Positions 1-7,745 of a stretch of 64,000 nucleotides of DNA are shown in pieces (position 1 is the stretch's first letter; each line of letters begins with the position of its first letter). The notes beneath the pieces are model-generated. The model did no database searches, was not told where the DNA came from, and saw only the letters and a list, made by a program, of their open reading frames with translations. The stretch is from Parvibaculum sp963975745. GTDB taxonomy: Bacteria > Pseudomonadota > Alphaproteobacteria > Parvibaculales > Parvibaculaceae. A program made the position numbers and the translations under genes. Location of the stretch: positions 124,001-188,000 of the forward strand of contig NZ_CAXBIB010000001.1 of the NCBI RefSeq assembly GCF_963975745.1, given 5' to 3'.

Positions 1-39
1 CGCCGGGTGCCGGGCCGCGCGGATGGTGAAGCTGGTCAT
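1..39 (-). CDS. 5' fragment of a divergent gene (13 codons)
   Basis: The first 13 codons of a minus-strand gene that continues beyond the left edge. The ATG is at 39 and is preceded by a good AAGGAG ribosome-binding site eight bases upstream. The visible residues begin MTSFTIRAARHPA. Beginnings of the type x-F-T-I-R-x-A are common in GNAT acetyltransferases, but 13 residues cannot establish a family. The gene is divergent from tpiA. Confidence 0.45.
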   Translation of the reverse strand, partial: MTSFTIRAARHPA

Positions 40-623
40 GAGTCTTCTCCTTCCCTCTTCGCCGAGACGAAGAAGGTCACAAGTCATTGCAAAGTATTCG
101 CGGCGAGCCCCTCTGCCGCGGGCCGAAGCCGGGCCTGCCGGGCTGTCCGCCGGGTCGTGACCTAGAACGGCGGCGGGCCGCGGATTTCCGATGCCGGGAT
201 CGATCCGGAAACGGAATGGCGCGGACCGCAGCGCGCGGGCCGGACGAAGTATTGGAAAGGCATGACGGAACTCCGGAAACGTGAGACTGGATCACGGACC
301 GGAACCCTGAAAACACAAGAGCCCCGATCTGGTGGGATGGGGCTCGAAAGTGTCGATTTTGCAGGCTGTATCAGCGCGCGCGCAAGCGACCCGGCCCCGA
401 AGGCGAGTAGTGTCGAACGGTGGCCCCGAAGGCCCAATGCATGAGGTGCTTGGTCATGGCGCGCAAGCTACGCCCGAGTCGTTTACTTGCCAAACAAATA
501 ATCATGGCAATGGAGAATTTTGTCGCCGCTGTGTTCCATTTATCGCAGAGGGCACCAGTTGGCGCTGGTGCGGCGCTCTGGTAAAGGATGCGCGACGAAT
601 TTCGAGGCGATGGAGAGGCACGA
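40..623. other. Intergenic region between divergent gene and tpiA
   Basis: About 580 bases with no reading frame I would call coding. The frames that are open are GC-rich, shadow-like and lack ribosome-binding sites. The stretch must hold the promoters for the leftward gene and for tpiA, but I could not assign a convincing -35/-10 pair. The one clear structure is the hairpin at 319-345. I looked for tRNA-like cloverleafs and found none. Confidence 0.5.
319..345 (-). terminator. Possible hairpin terminator
   Basis: A perfect 7-bp inverted repeat, GAGCCCC at 319-325 and GGGGCTC at 339-345, with a 13-nt loop. Read on the minus strand it is followed by a T-rich tract (TTGTGTTTTC), as in an intrinsic terminator. 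No minus-strand gene is visible upstream of it, so it could instead belong to an unrecognised small RNA or be a chance structure. Confidence 0.3.
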
Positions 624-1382
624 ATGGCGGCGCGGATCAAACCGTTGGTGGCAGGCAACTGGAAGATGAACGGCCTGAAGGCCGCGCGGAAGGAAGTGGC
701 CGCGCTGAAGCGCAAGCTGGCCGGCAGGAAGAAGCCGGCCTGCGACGTGCTGGTCTGCCCGCCGGCGACACTGATCGGCACACTGAAGGAAACGGCGAAG
801 GGATCGAAGATCGCCATCGGCGGCCAGGACTGCCACGCGCGGGCCTCGGGCGCCCATACCGGCGACATCGCCGCCGAGATGCTGAAGGATGCCGGCGCCA
901 GCCATGTCATCGTCGGTCATTCCGAGCGCCGCGCCGATCACGGCGAGACGGATGCCATGGTGAAGGCCAAGGCCGAAGCCGCGCACCGGGCGGGCCTCGT
1001 CGCCATCGTCTGTGTCGGCGAGACGGAAGCCGAGCGCGACGCCGGCAAGACGCTGGCGATCATCAAGGGCCAGTTGAAGGGTTCGCTGCCCGACGCCGCG
1101 ACCGCCAGGACGACGGTTGTCGCCTATGAGCCGGTCTGGGCGATCGGTACCGGGCGCACGCCGACGGCCGACGATGTGGCAAAGGTCCACGCCGCGATCC
1201 GCAAGGCGCTCGAAGCGCGCTTCGGCGCCGAAGGCGCGAAGATGCGCATTCTCTATGGCGGCTCGGTGAAACCCTCCAACGCCGCCGAACTGATGGGTGT
1301 CGCCAACGTCAATGGCGCATTGGTCGGCGGGGCGAGCCTGAAAGCGGATGATTTCTGGGGGATCATTTCGGCTTATTGCTGA
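624..1382 (+). CDS. tpiA: Triosephosphate isomerase
   Basis: A 252-residue TIM-barrel enzyme that interconverts dihydroxyacetone phosphate and glyceraldehyde 3-phosphate in glycolysis and gluconeogenesis, in the cytosol. Diagnostic residues are present: GNWKMN with catalytic Lys14, VGHSERR with the catalytic His near 99, YEPVWAIGTGR with the catalytic Glu near 169, and the phosphate-binding YGGSV near the C-terminus. Length is normal for the family. I chose the ATG at 624 because GGAGAGG precedes it and family homology begins there; an upstream in-frame ATG at 588 would add 12 residues unlike TIM. The gene appears to be monocistronic, followed by the cold-shock gene promoter. Confidence 0.97.
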   Translation: MAARIKPLVAGNWKMNGLKAARKEVAALKRKLAGRKKPACDVLVCPPATLIGTLKETAKGSKIAIGGQDCHARASGAHTGDIAAEMLKDAGASHVIVGHSERRADHGETDAMVKAKAEAAHRAGLVAIVCVGETEAERDAGKTLAIIKGQLKGSLPDAATARTTVVAYEPVWAIGTGRTPTADDVAKVHAAIRKALEARFGAEGAKMRILYGGSVKPSNAAELMGVANVNGALVGGASLKADDFWGIISAYC

Positions 1383-1418
1383 ATAAAGCCGCCGAAAGCC
1401 GCGGATTTCTTATAATCC

Positions 1419-1447
1419 TTGTAAGTTGGCGGCAAAGCGCCTATATA
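1419..1447 (+). promoter_or_regulatory. Candidate sigma-70 promoter of the cold-shock gene
   Basis: TTGTAA at 1419-1424, a 17-nt spacer and TATATA at 1442-1447. It would give an untranslated leader of roughly 135 nt before the cold-shock ATG at 1590, the long-leader layout typical of cspA mRNAs. A second -10-like TATAAT lies at 1411-1416 but without a good -35. Confidence 0.5.
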
Positions 1448-1589
1448 CCCGAAATCGAATTTTACTGGTTCGGCTGCTCTCCACGCTCGCGATCGAGCGC
1501 CGGACCTGTCTTTCCCGATCCCGCAAGGTTTGATTCGCTGTCGCACGTGCGACGGCGGCACTATCTCAACACACGAAGGAATGCCAACT

Positions 1590-1799
1590 ATGGCGAACGG
1601 AACAGTTAAGTGGTTCAACGGTCAAAAAGGTTTCGGCTTCATCCAGCCGGACGGCGGCGACAAGGACGTTTTCGTCCACATTTCGGCGGTTGAACGCGCC
1701 GGCATGAGCACGCTCAACGAAGGCCAGAAGATCGCTTACGATCTCGAGACCGATCAGCGCAGCGGCAAGGTTTCGGCCGCGAATCTGCGCTCGGCCTGA
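1590..1799 (+). CDS. cspA: Cold-shock domain protein (CspA family)
   Basis: A 69-residue single cold-shock domain (OB fold) protein that binds single-stranded RNA/DNA and melts mRNA structure. Both nucleic-acid-binding motifs are visible: RNP1-like KGFGFI (near 16-21) and RNP2-like VFVHIS. Start is ATG 1590 with GAAGGA about 10 nt upstream; the reading frame is open for 20 codons before it, but homology begins at MANGTVKWF. The long leader and the perfect intrinsic terminator at 1811-1837 make it a single-gene transcript. Bacteria usually have several paralogues, so the exact letter (A, C, E) cannot be assigned from sequence. Confidence 0.95.
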   Translation: MANGTVKWFNGQKGFGFIQPDGGDKDVFVHISAVERAGMSTLNEGQKIAYDLETDQRSGKVSAANLRSA

Positions 1800-1810
1800 T
1801 TGCCCGAAAA

Positions 1811-1837
1811 AGGGGCGCTTCGGCGCCCCTTTTTTTT
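1811..1837 (+). terminator. Intrinsic terminator after the cold-shock gene
   Basis: A perfect 8-bp stem, AGGGGCGC and GCGCCCCT, closed by a TTCG tetraloop and followed by eight T residues (1830-1837). Four A residues precede the stem, so it could also work from the opposite strand. Confidence 0.93.
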
Positions 1838-1854
1838 ATCCGGAGCAGCACGTA

Positions 1855-2079
1855 ATGGCGCGCAAGAAGCCGATGGACGGCGATTTCCTGATGTTCAACG
1901 TCGTCTATGAGGACGGCTCGCTGAGCTCGAACCGGAAAGTGCCGACCGCCGAACTCGAAGGCGTCAAGGATACCGCGACCGCGCGCGCGATCATCGAGGC
2001 CCAGGACCGCGAGATCGCCGAGAAATCCGGCAGACCGAGAGGCCGCGTCAAGTCGATCGACCGCGCCGGCCGGAAATAA
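1855..2079 (+). CDS. Small conserved hypothetical protein (74 aa)
   Basis: A short soluble, charged protein beginning MARKKPMDGDFLMFNVVYEDG and rich in Lys/Arg at both ends (C-terminal GRPRGRVKSIDRAGRK). It has no membrane segment or signal peptide and no motif I recognise. GGAG lies 10 nt upstream of the ATG. It is the first of three small same-strand ORFs (1855, 2100, 2258) with gaps of 20 nt and an overlap of 4 nt, so they are probably co-transcribed. Codon usage matches neighbouring core genes. Function unknown. Confidence 0.75.
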   Translation: MARKKPMDGDFLMFNVVYEDGSLSSNRKVPTAELEGVKDTATARAIIEAQDREIAEKSGRPRGRVKSIDRAGRK

Positions 2080-2099
2080 TCCGCCCGAACGGAGAACCG

Positions 2100-2261
2100 A
2101 TGGCCTTCAAGCCCAACTACAATCACGAACGCGCCGAACGCAACCGCGCCAAGGCCGCCAAGGCCGAAAAGAAGGCCCGGGAGCGCGAAGAAAAAGCCGC
2201 GCTGCGCAAGGCTCCGGGCGAGGGCAATGACGCCGCGCCTGAAGAGGAATCCGCGGAATGA
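2100..2261 (+). CDS. Very small charged protein (53 aa)
   Basis: A 53-codon ORF starting MAFKPNYNHERAERNRAKAA and continuing as an almost uninterrupted Lys/Glu/Arg/Ala helix that ends in an acidic tail (PEEESAE). GGAG lies 7 nt upstream of the ATG, and the stop overlaps the next ORF in an ATGA, which argues for real translation and coupling. The charged Ala/Lys/Glu composition predicts a single long helix or coiled coil. No family function is known to me. Confidence 0.7.
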   Translation: MAFKPNYNHERAERNRAKAAKAEKKAREREEKAALRKAPGEGNDAAPEEESAE

Positions 2262-2452
2262 CGTCGCAGAAGCACAAATTCGATATCGGCGAGACGGTCG
2301 AGTTCAATCCCGGCGGCTCCTACCCGCCGGCGGCGCGCGGCAGCTATATCGTGCTGCGCCAGCTCCCCTCCGAAGGCGTCGACTACCAGTACCGCATCAA
2401 GAGTGTGACCGACGGCCAGGAACGCATGGTCCGCGAAGGCCAGCTGGGCTAA
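2258..2452 (+). CDS. Small conserved hypothetical protein (64 aa)
   Basis: A 64-residue soluble protein with a small beta-rich pattern: FDIGETVEFNPGG, then SYIVLRQLP, then YQYRIKSVTDGQERMVREGQL. Alternating hydrophobic residues suggest a compact SH3-like barrel, which is inference only. It starts inside the stop of the previous ORF (ATGA), so translation is probably coupled. The three small ORFs lie between the cold-shock gene and secG. Function unknown. Confidence 0.75.
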   Translation: MTSQKHKFDIGETVEFNPGGSYPPAARGSYIVLRQLPSEGVDYQYRIKSVTDGQERMVREGQLG

Positions 2453-2538
2453 CCGGCCGGACCGGCCCCTCGGGCGCCTTTCCGGGCGGCCGCAACGAGG
2501 GCTGGAAACCGGCGCGCTCATGCGCTACAACCCGGCCG

Positions 2539-2566
2539 CGACCGGCCGGCCCGCAAGGGCCGGTCG
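2539..2566. terminator. GC-rich hairpin upstream of secG
   Basis: An 8-bp inverted repeat (CGACCGGC at 2539-2546, GCCGGTCG at 2559-2566) with a 12-nt loop between the small-ORF trio and secG. There is no T tract, so it would be at best a weak or Rho-assisted terminator. Confidence 0.3.
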
Positions 2567-2605
2567 GATGGCCATCTGGCGATATTTCGGACCCCGCGGA
2601 GCATC

Positions 2606-3013
2606 ATGGCGACCATCATTCTCATAATCCATCTGATGATCGCGATCGCGCTGGTGGCGTCCGTGCTGCTGCAGCGCTCGGAGGGCGGGGCGCTCGGGAT
2701 CGGCGGCGGTGGCGACGGCTTCATGTCGAACCGCGGCGCCGGCAACATGCTGACCCGTACCACCGCCATCCTGGCCGCCATGTTCATGACCACCAGCCTT
2801 GTGCTGGGCATCCTGGCCTCGCGCGGCGGCTCGGCCAATTCGGTGCTCGACCGGGTGGTCGCTCCCCAGACGCTTTCCGACGAAGACCTGCCCGAGGTGC
2901 CGGCGCCGCTCGGCTCCGAATTCGTGCCCGCGGCCCCCGTGGCCGATCCCGAACCAGCCGCCCCGGCCGAACCGGCCGAACCGGCCGAACCGGCTGTGCC
3001 CCGGGCCGAATAA
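2606..3013 (+). CDS. secG: Preprotein translocase subunit SecG
   Basis: A 135-residue inner-membrane protein of the SecYEG channel. It shows the SecG layout: a first membrane helix (about 4-22), the conserved LLQRSEGGALG loop with the Gly-rich GGGG and the FMSNRGAGNMLTR cytoplasmic segment, then a second membrane helix (about 52-72). The tail after residue 75 is long, low-complexity and Pro/Ala/Glu-rich, with a repeated P-A-E unit encoded by a 9-nt DNA repeat; such tails are common in alphaproteobacterial SecG. A GGAG lies seven bases upstream of the ATG. It precedes pyrG, as in related genomes. Confidence 0.95.
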   Translation: MATIILIIHLMIAIALVASVLLQRSEGGALGIGGGGDGFMSNRGAGNMLTRTTAILAAMFMTTSLVLGILASRGGSANSVLDRVVAPQTLSDEDLPEVPAPLGSEFVPAAPVADPEPAAPAEPAEPAEPAVPRAE

Positions 3014-3116
3014 CCCGCTGCCGCTGGCCCGGGCCGCCATGGCCCCGGCCGACTATTTTCCGCCGGGGCGCTGTTTGGTGCTTCGAATCGTTTTGCTTGC
3101 TGTAATCTAGGGGCCC

Positions 3117-4745
3117 ATGACGCGGTACATCTTCATCACCGGCGGCGTGGTTTCCTCCCTCGGCAAGGGTCTCGCTTCCGCAGCGCTCGGTGCGCTTCTG
3201 CAGGCGCGCGGCTATTCCGTGCGGCTGCGGAAACTCGACCCCTATCTCAATGTCGATCCGGGCACGATGTCGCCGATCCAGCATGGCGAGGTCTATGTCA
3301 CCGATGACGGGGCGGAGACCGATCTCGATCTCGGCCATTACGAGCGCTTCACCGGCGTGCCGGCCAGCCGCGCCGACAACATCACCACCGGCCGCATCTA
3401 TCAGGACATCATTGCCCGCGAACGCCGCGGCGACTATCTGGGCGGCACGGTGCAGGTGATCCCGCATGTCACCGACGCGATCAAGGAATTCGTGCTGGCC
3501 GGCAACGCGGATGTCGATTTCGTGCTCTGCGAGATCGGCGGCACGGTGGGCGATATCGAGGGCCTGCCCTTCTTCGAGGCGATCCGCCAGCTCGGCAACG
3601 AACTCGAGCGCGGCCAGACCTGCTACATCCATCTGACGCTGCTGCCCTTCATCCCCTCGGCCGGCGAAATGAAGACCAAGCCGACGCAGCATTCGGTCAA
3701 GGAACTGCGCTCGATCGGCATCCAGCCCGATGTGCTGATGTGCCGCTGCGACCGGCCGATACCCAGGGACGAACGCCGCAAGATCGCGCTGTTCTGCAAT
3801 GTGCGCGAGACGGCCGTGATCCAGGCGATGGATGTGGACACGATCTACGACGTGCCGCATGCCTATCACATGGAAGGGCTCGACAGCGAGGTGCTGGCAG
3901 TCTTCGGTATCAGGGACGCGGCCGAACCCGACCTCGCCAAGTGGCAGACCATCACCCACAGTATCCGCGAGCCCGAAGGCGACGTGACCATCGCCATCGT
4001 CGGCAAGTACACCGGCCTCAAGGACGCCTACAAGTCGCTCTCCGAAGCGCTGGTGCATGGCGGCATCGCCAACAAGGTGCGCGTCAACGTCAAATGGGTG
4101 GAGTCGGAAGTCTTCGACACCGAGGACACGGCCTATTATCTCGAGGATGTGCACGGCATCCTGGTGCCAGGCGGTTTCGGCGAGCGCGGCTCGGAAGGCA
4201 AGATCCGCGCGGCGCAATTCGCCCGCACCCGCAACGTGCCCTATTTCGGCATCTGTTTCGGCATGCAGATGGCCGTCATCGAGGCGCTGCGCCATATCGG
4301 CGGTCTCGAAGGCGCAAGCTCGACCGAATTCGGGCCGACCGGCGAACCGGTGGTCGGGTTGATGACCGAATGGATGCGCGAGAACGAACTGGTCAAGCGC
4401 GCCGCCCATGGCGATCTCGGCGGCACGATGCGGCTCGGCGCCTATGACGCGGTGCTGACCGAAGGCAGTCGCGTGGCGCAGATCTATGGCGCGACCCGGA
4501 TCAACGAGCGCCACCGCCACCGCTACGAGGTCAACATGACCTACCGGGCCCAGATCGAGGCGGCCGGCCTCGTGATGTCCGGCGTTTCGCCCGACGGCCT
4601 CCTGCCCGAGATCATCGAGATACCGGAACATCCGTGGTATATTGGCGTCCAGTACCATCCGGAGCTGAAGTCGAAACCCTTCGACCCGCATCCGCTGTTC
4701 CGCTCCTTCGTGGAAGCGGCGGTTGAGCAGAGCCGGCTGGTCTAG
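3117..4745 (+). CDS. pyrG: CTP synthase
   Basis: A 542-residue cytosolic enzyme that aminates UTP to CTP using ATP and glutamine, the last step of pyrimidine nucleotide synthesis. The N-terminal synthetase domain begins with the ITGGVVSSLGKG loop and contains the DPYLNVDPGTMSP motif. The C-terminal class I glutamine amidotransferase domain has PGGFGERG, the nucleophile in GICFGMQ (Cys near 380, with Phe where Leu is usual), and the His-Glu pair in YHPE near the end. Length is standard. It is followed 22 nt later by kdsA on the same strand, a common alphaproteobacterial pairing. Confidence 0.98.
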   Translation: MTRYIFITGGVVSSLGKGLASAALGALLQARGYSVRLRKLDPYLNVDPGTMSPIQHGEVYVTDDGAETDLDLGHYERFTGVPASRADNITTGRIYQDIIARERRGDYLGGTVQVIPHVTDAIKEFVLAGNADVDFVLCEIGGTVGDIEGLPFFEAIRQLGNELERGQTCYIHLTLLPFIPSAGEMKTKPTQHSVKELRSIGIQPDVLMCRCDRPIPRDERRKIALFCNVRETAVIQAMDVDTIYDVPHAYHMEGLDSEVLAVFGIRDAAEPDLAKWQTITHSIREPEGDVTIAIVGKYTGLKDAYKSLSEALVHGGIANKVRVNVKWVESEVFDTEDTAYYLEDVHGILVPGGFGERGSEGKIRAAQFARTRNVPYFGICFGMQMAVIEALRHIGGLEGASSTEFGPTGEPVVGLMTEWMRENELVKRAAHGDLGGTMRLGAYDAVLTEGSRVAQIYGATRINERHRHRYEVNMTYRAQIEAAGLVMSGVSPDGLLPEIIEIPEHPWYIGVQYHPELKSKPFDPHPLFRSFVEAAVEQSRLV

Positions 4746-4767
4746 TTCGTACAGAAAGAGCGCCTCC

Positions 4768-5601
4768 ATGTCCGCCAACAAGACCGTCAAGGTCGGCAAG
4801 CTCGAGATCGCCAACGACAAGCCCTTCGTGCTGATCGCCGGGCCCTGCCAGCTGGAATCGCGCCAGCATGCCTTCGACATGGCCGGCGCGGTCAAGGAGA
4901 TCACCGATCGGCTCGGCATCGGCTTCATCTACAAGACCTCCTTCGACAAGGCCAACCGCACCAGCCGCAACGCGACGCGCGGCCTCGGCCTCGATCTGGC
5001 GCTGCCGATCTTTGCGGATCTGAAGCAGGAACTCGGCCTGCCGGTGCTCACCGACGTGCATGAGCGCGAACAATGTGCCGAGGTCGCGAGCGTCGTCGAC
5101 GTGCTGCAGATTCCGGCCTTTCTCTGCCGCCAGACCGATCTGCTGGAAGCGGCCGCCCAGACCGGCAAGGTCGTCAATGTCAAGAAGGGTCAGTTCCTGG
5201 CGCCCTGGGACATGAAGAATGTCGTCGCCAAGATCGTCGACGCCGGCAATCCTAACGTGCTGGCGACCGAACGCGGCGTCTCCTTCGGCTACAACACGCT
5301 GGTCAACGACATGCGCGCGCTGCCGATCATGAAGGAGCAGTGCCTTTGCCCGGTCGTGATCGATGCGACCCATTCGGTGCAGCAGCCGGGCGGGCAGGGC
5401 ACGGCCTCCGGTGGCGACCGGCGCATGGTGCCGGTGATCGCCACCGCTGCCGTCGCCATCGGCGTCGGCGCGGTCTTTATGGAAACCCATCAGGACCCGG
5501 ACAATGCGCCCTCCGACGGACCGAACATGGTCAAGCTGTCGGAACTTGAGGCGCTGCTGGCGCGCCTCAAGCAGTTCGATGCACTCGCCAAGGCCGCCTA
5601 G
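4768..5601 (+). CDS. kdsA: 3-deoxy-8-phosphooctulonate synthase (KDO-8-P synthase)
   Basis: A 277-residue TIM-barrel aldolase condensing phosphoenolpyruvate with arabinose 5-phosphate to KDO-8-phosphate, a precursor of the lipopolysaccharide inner core. Family motifs are present: LIAGPCQLES, FIYKTSFDKANRTS, and the metal/substrate-binding THSVQQPGG and ETHQDPDNAPSDGPN segments. Start is ATG 4768; an in-frame upstream extension overlaps pyrG and has no homology. Unusually, the last ~190 bases of this gene (5417-5607) recur at 11125-11309 on the far side of an accessory block, which suggests this 3' end was used or replaced during an insertion event. The gene itself is full length. Confidence 0.97.
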   Translation: MSANKTVKVGKLEIANDKPFVLIAGPCQLESRQHAFDMAGAVKEITDRLGIGFIYKTSFDKANRTSRNATRGLGLDLALPIFADLKQELGLPVLTDVHEREQCAEVASVVDVLQIPAFLCRQTDLLEAAAQTGKVVNVKKGQFLAPWDMKNVVAKIVDAGNPNVLATERGVSFGYNTLVNDMRALPIMKEQCLCPVVIDATHSVQQPGGQGTASGGDRRMVPVIATAAVAIGVGAVFMETHQDPDNAPSDGPNMVKLSELEALLARLKQFDALAKAA

Positions 5602-5607
5602 GCCGTC
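5417..5607 (+). repeat. Direct repeat, left copy (kdsA 3' end)
   Basis: The terminal segment of intact kdsA, from ACCGGCGCATGG through the TAG stop and seven bases beyond. It matches 11125-11309 in the same orientation with, by hand alignment, fewer than ten substitutions and one 6-nt gap. The two copies enclose 5.5 kb of signalling genes. Confidence 0.9.
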
Positions 5608-5898
5608 CTGACCGTTCCGAACGACCACGAGAGAAGCCGATTTGCCTCCCGACCGCGCGAGCGGGTTTGAAAGGCAGATTTCCCATGCCTTTCGTGAAGG
5701 CCGGCAGGTCCGGCACCCGATCCTCGACACTGCAACCAGGCAAGCGCAACGTGAGGCGTTTCTTGCCGGCAGGCCCGTTCCAAGCCATTATTATATACTG
5801 GATTATATAAGCAGTCATGCTCATCGAAGCGGAACAAGAAACTCGAACGGACATTGAGGGCGGGTGGAGGCCAGGCAGGTATTGTCTCCGGAGGGAGA

Positions 5899-6558
5899 GT
5901 GGACCAGCAGTTGAGAATTCTGATCGCGGACGATCACCCGCTGTTCTCCGAGGCGATCGCGGATCAGATCGCATCCGTCGTCGAAGGGGCCCACTGTATT
6001 TGTGTCGAGACGCTTGATGCCGCACTTGACGAGCTCAAGAGCAACGACGTCGGGGTTCTCGTTCTTGACTGGGATATGCCGGGAATGAACGGCATTGCCT
6101 CTGTGAGACATATCCGGAAGCAATTCCCGAATGTGTCGATGGTCATTCTGTCGGGGTTCATCAACAATATCGAAATTCGGGAGGCACATGCTGCCGGCGT
6201 GCAGGGATTCGTTCCGAAGTCGATGAGCGGCAAAGCGATCGTCAGTGCGATTTCGGTCGTGATGAATGGCGGAACCTACAGGCCCGCGCGCGATGAGCAG
6301 GCATCGGAACCGGTCGCCGGTCGCAACCGTCCGACGGCTCCGGCACGCGATCATCCGGATCTGACGGCGCGGGAAAGGGAAATACTGCAGCACCTCGCAT
6401 CAGGCATGACCAACAAGGAGATTGCGAGGCAGCTCGGCTTGCAGGAAGTCACAATAAAAATGCATACCAGCCGGATTTTCGACAAGCTGAACGTTCGCAA
6501 TCGCGTTCAGGCTGTGTCTCTTGCCATCGCCGAGGGCCTTGTTCCACTTAACGAATAA
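5899..6558 (+). CDS. Response regulator, receiver + LuxR-type HTH
   Basis: A NarL/FixJ-class transcription regulator of about 219 residues. The receiver domain carries the acidic pair in IADDHP, the phospho-acceptor Asp57 in LVLDWDMPGMNG, the switch Ser in ILSGF and the conserved Lys in FVPKS. A low-complexity linker leads to the helix-turn-helix LTAREREILQHLASGMTNKEIA. I chose GTG 5899 because GGAGGG lies just upstream and homology starts there. It is convergent with the histidine kinase (2 nt between stops), its most likely partner. The target genes are not evident. It lies inside the block bounded by the kdsA repeats and uses more AT-rich codons than kdsA or pyrG. Confidence 0.9.
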   Translation: MDQQLRILIADDHPLFSEAIADQIASVVEGAHCICVETLDAALDELKSNDVGVLVLDWDMPGMNGIASVRHIRKQFPNVSMVILSGFINNIEIREAHAAGVQGFVPKSMSGKAIVSAISVVMNGGTYRPARDEQASEPVAGRNRPTAPARDHPDLTAREREILQHLASGMTNKEIARQLGLQEVTIKMHTSRIFDKLNVRNRVQAVSLAIAEGLVPLNE

Positions 6559-6560
6559 TC

Positions 6561-7703
6561 TTACTGGATGGCGCCATGGGCCAGAAGGCGATGGAGCGTC
6601 TCGGCCGGAGATGCGTCCGACGGGTCAATCAGGTTCATCGGGCGAATGTCTCCGATCCGGGTCCTTGCCGCCGGTGATGTCGTATCGGCAATGGCAATGC
6701 AGGGAACGCGCATCTGCTGCATCTCCTCGATCAGGGCGGGGCTCAGCGCGCCTTCGCCGACCAGGACAAGGGCTGAGAAGGAGCGCTCCGTGTCGGATTG
6801 CGGGTCGACGACCGCAGGTTCGTTGAACACTGAAACACGGGCACCCATGGCCGTGGCCAGCGTCGTGAAACGCCCCGCCCAGGCACTGTCGGCCGACACA
6901 ACAGCAACATGGCGCAGGACCGGAATGAGGTCGCTGGCCGGGTCCGACGGTTCGGCATTCCGTATTTCGGCAATGGGAAGAAATATGTCGAAGCACGTCG
7001 CCGGCACCTGCCTCAGCGTGATGACGCCGCCCAACCCGTCGATCAGCGTTTCAACGAAATGCAGACCAAGGCCCAGCTTCCGGCCGGTTTCGTCGGACGT
7101 GTAGAACGGCAGAAAGGCAATCTCGGCTGTTTCGGTCGTAAAGCCCGGTCCGCTGTCTTCGATCGTGAGGCGCAGATACCGGCGTTCCCCCGCCAGCGTT
7201 CCGTGCTGGAGAAGAATCTTACCTTCGGACTCGTGAGCAGGATCGTGCCGAACGAGACGAATATTGATCTCGCCGCCCGTTTCGTCCAGTGCGTCCACCG
7301 CATTGCGCAGCAAATTGAACATCGCGATTGCGAGAAGAAGTTCAGTCCCTTCAATCGAGATATCGGCCGCCGAAACCTCAATGCGCGCGGAAACCTTTTT
7401 CGGAACCAGCGATGCCACGAGATCATGCGCCATCGCCTGCAGTCTCTCCACGCTGACGCGGCCACGTCCCGCCCAAACGAGGTGATCCAGTGCAACGGGT
7501 TGATTGATCCTGATCTGAAGCTGCCAGCATGCCTTGCGGATCTTCTGTGCCAGATCTCTGACGCGCGCCTGATTTCCACTGTCCGCCATCTGCAGAAGTT
7601 CCGACAAGACCAGGATAGCGCCAGTGAGATTATTGGCGTCATGCGCAAGCGTTCGCGCAAACCGTCGTGTGAACTCGAGAGCCGAATCTGCGCCGCGATC
7701 CAT
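6561..7703 (-). CDS. Soluble histidine kinase with C-terminal degenerate receiver-like region
   Basis: A 380-residue protein with no membrane segment. The H-box is at the extreme N-terminus, LAHDANNLTGA with His21, resembling the H-D-x-N-N form. The ATPase domain follows, with the N-box NLLRNAVDAL, the G1 box DSGPGF and the G2 box GLGLHFVETL. After about residue 250 a region beginning RHVAVVSADSAWAGRF looks like a receiver fold, but its acidic pocket and phospho-acceptor Asp are not recognisable. It lies in the same frame as, and 42 nt after, the stop of the membrane protein at 7746-8738, so the pair may be a split or interrupted sensor kinase. Its probable partners are the LuxR regulator and the single receivers nearby. 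Confidence 0.82.
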   Translation of the reverse strand: MDRGADSALEFTRRFARTLAHDANNLTGAILVLSELLQMADSGNQARVRDLAQKIRKACWQLQIRINQPVALDHLVWAGRGRVSVERLQAMAHDLVASLVPKKVSARIEVSAADISIEGTELLLAIAMFNLLRNAVDALDETGGEINIRLVRHDPAHESEGKILLQHGTLAGERRYLRLTIEDSGPGFTTETAEIAFLPFYTSDETGRKLGLGLHFVETLIDGLGGVITLRQVPATCFDIFLPIAEIRNAEPSDPASDLIPVLRHVAVVSADSAWAGRFTTLATAMGARVSVFNEPAVVDPQSDTERSFSALVLVGEGALSPALIEEMQQMRVPCIAIADTTSPAARTRIGDIRPMNLIDPSDASPAETLHRLLAHGAIQ

Positions 7704-7745
7704 TGTGGAGCCCTGTCGTTGATGCCGTTCAGGCGTGGGGTTATG

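Noticed and set aside
332..623. Upstream extension of a long frame overlapping tpiA
   Set aside because: It runs in a different frame from tpiA, has no ribosome-binding site and no recognisable protein sequence.
2950..3010. Short tandem DNA repeat in the secG 3' end
   Set aside because: A 9-nt repeat encoding a P-A-E tail; normal low complexity of SecG C-termini, not a CRISPR or VNTR of note.
2784..4928. A 714-codon open frame on the minus strand opposite pyrG
   Set aside because: It is antisense to pyrG, whose protein motifs are complete. The antisense product is His/Asp/Arg-rich low complexity, typical of GC-rich shadow frames.
5642..5857. A 71-codon frame between kdsA and the LuxR regulator
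   Set aside because: No ribosome-binding site and no similarity to anything recognised; treated as leader DNA.
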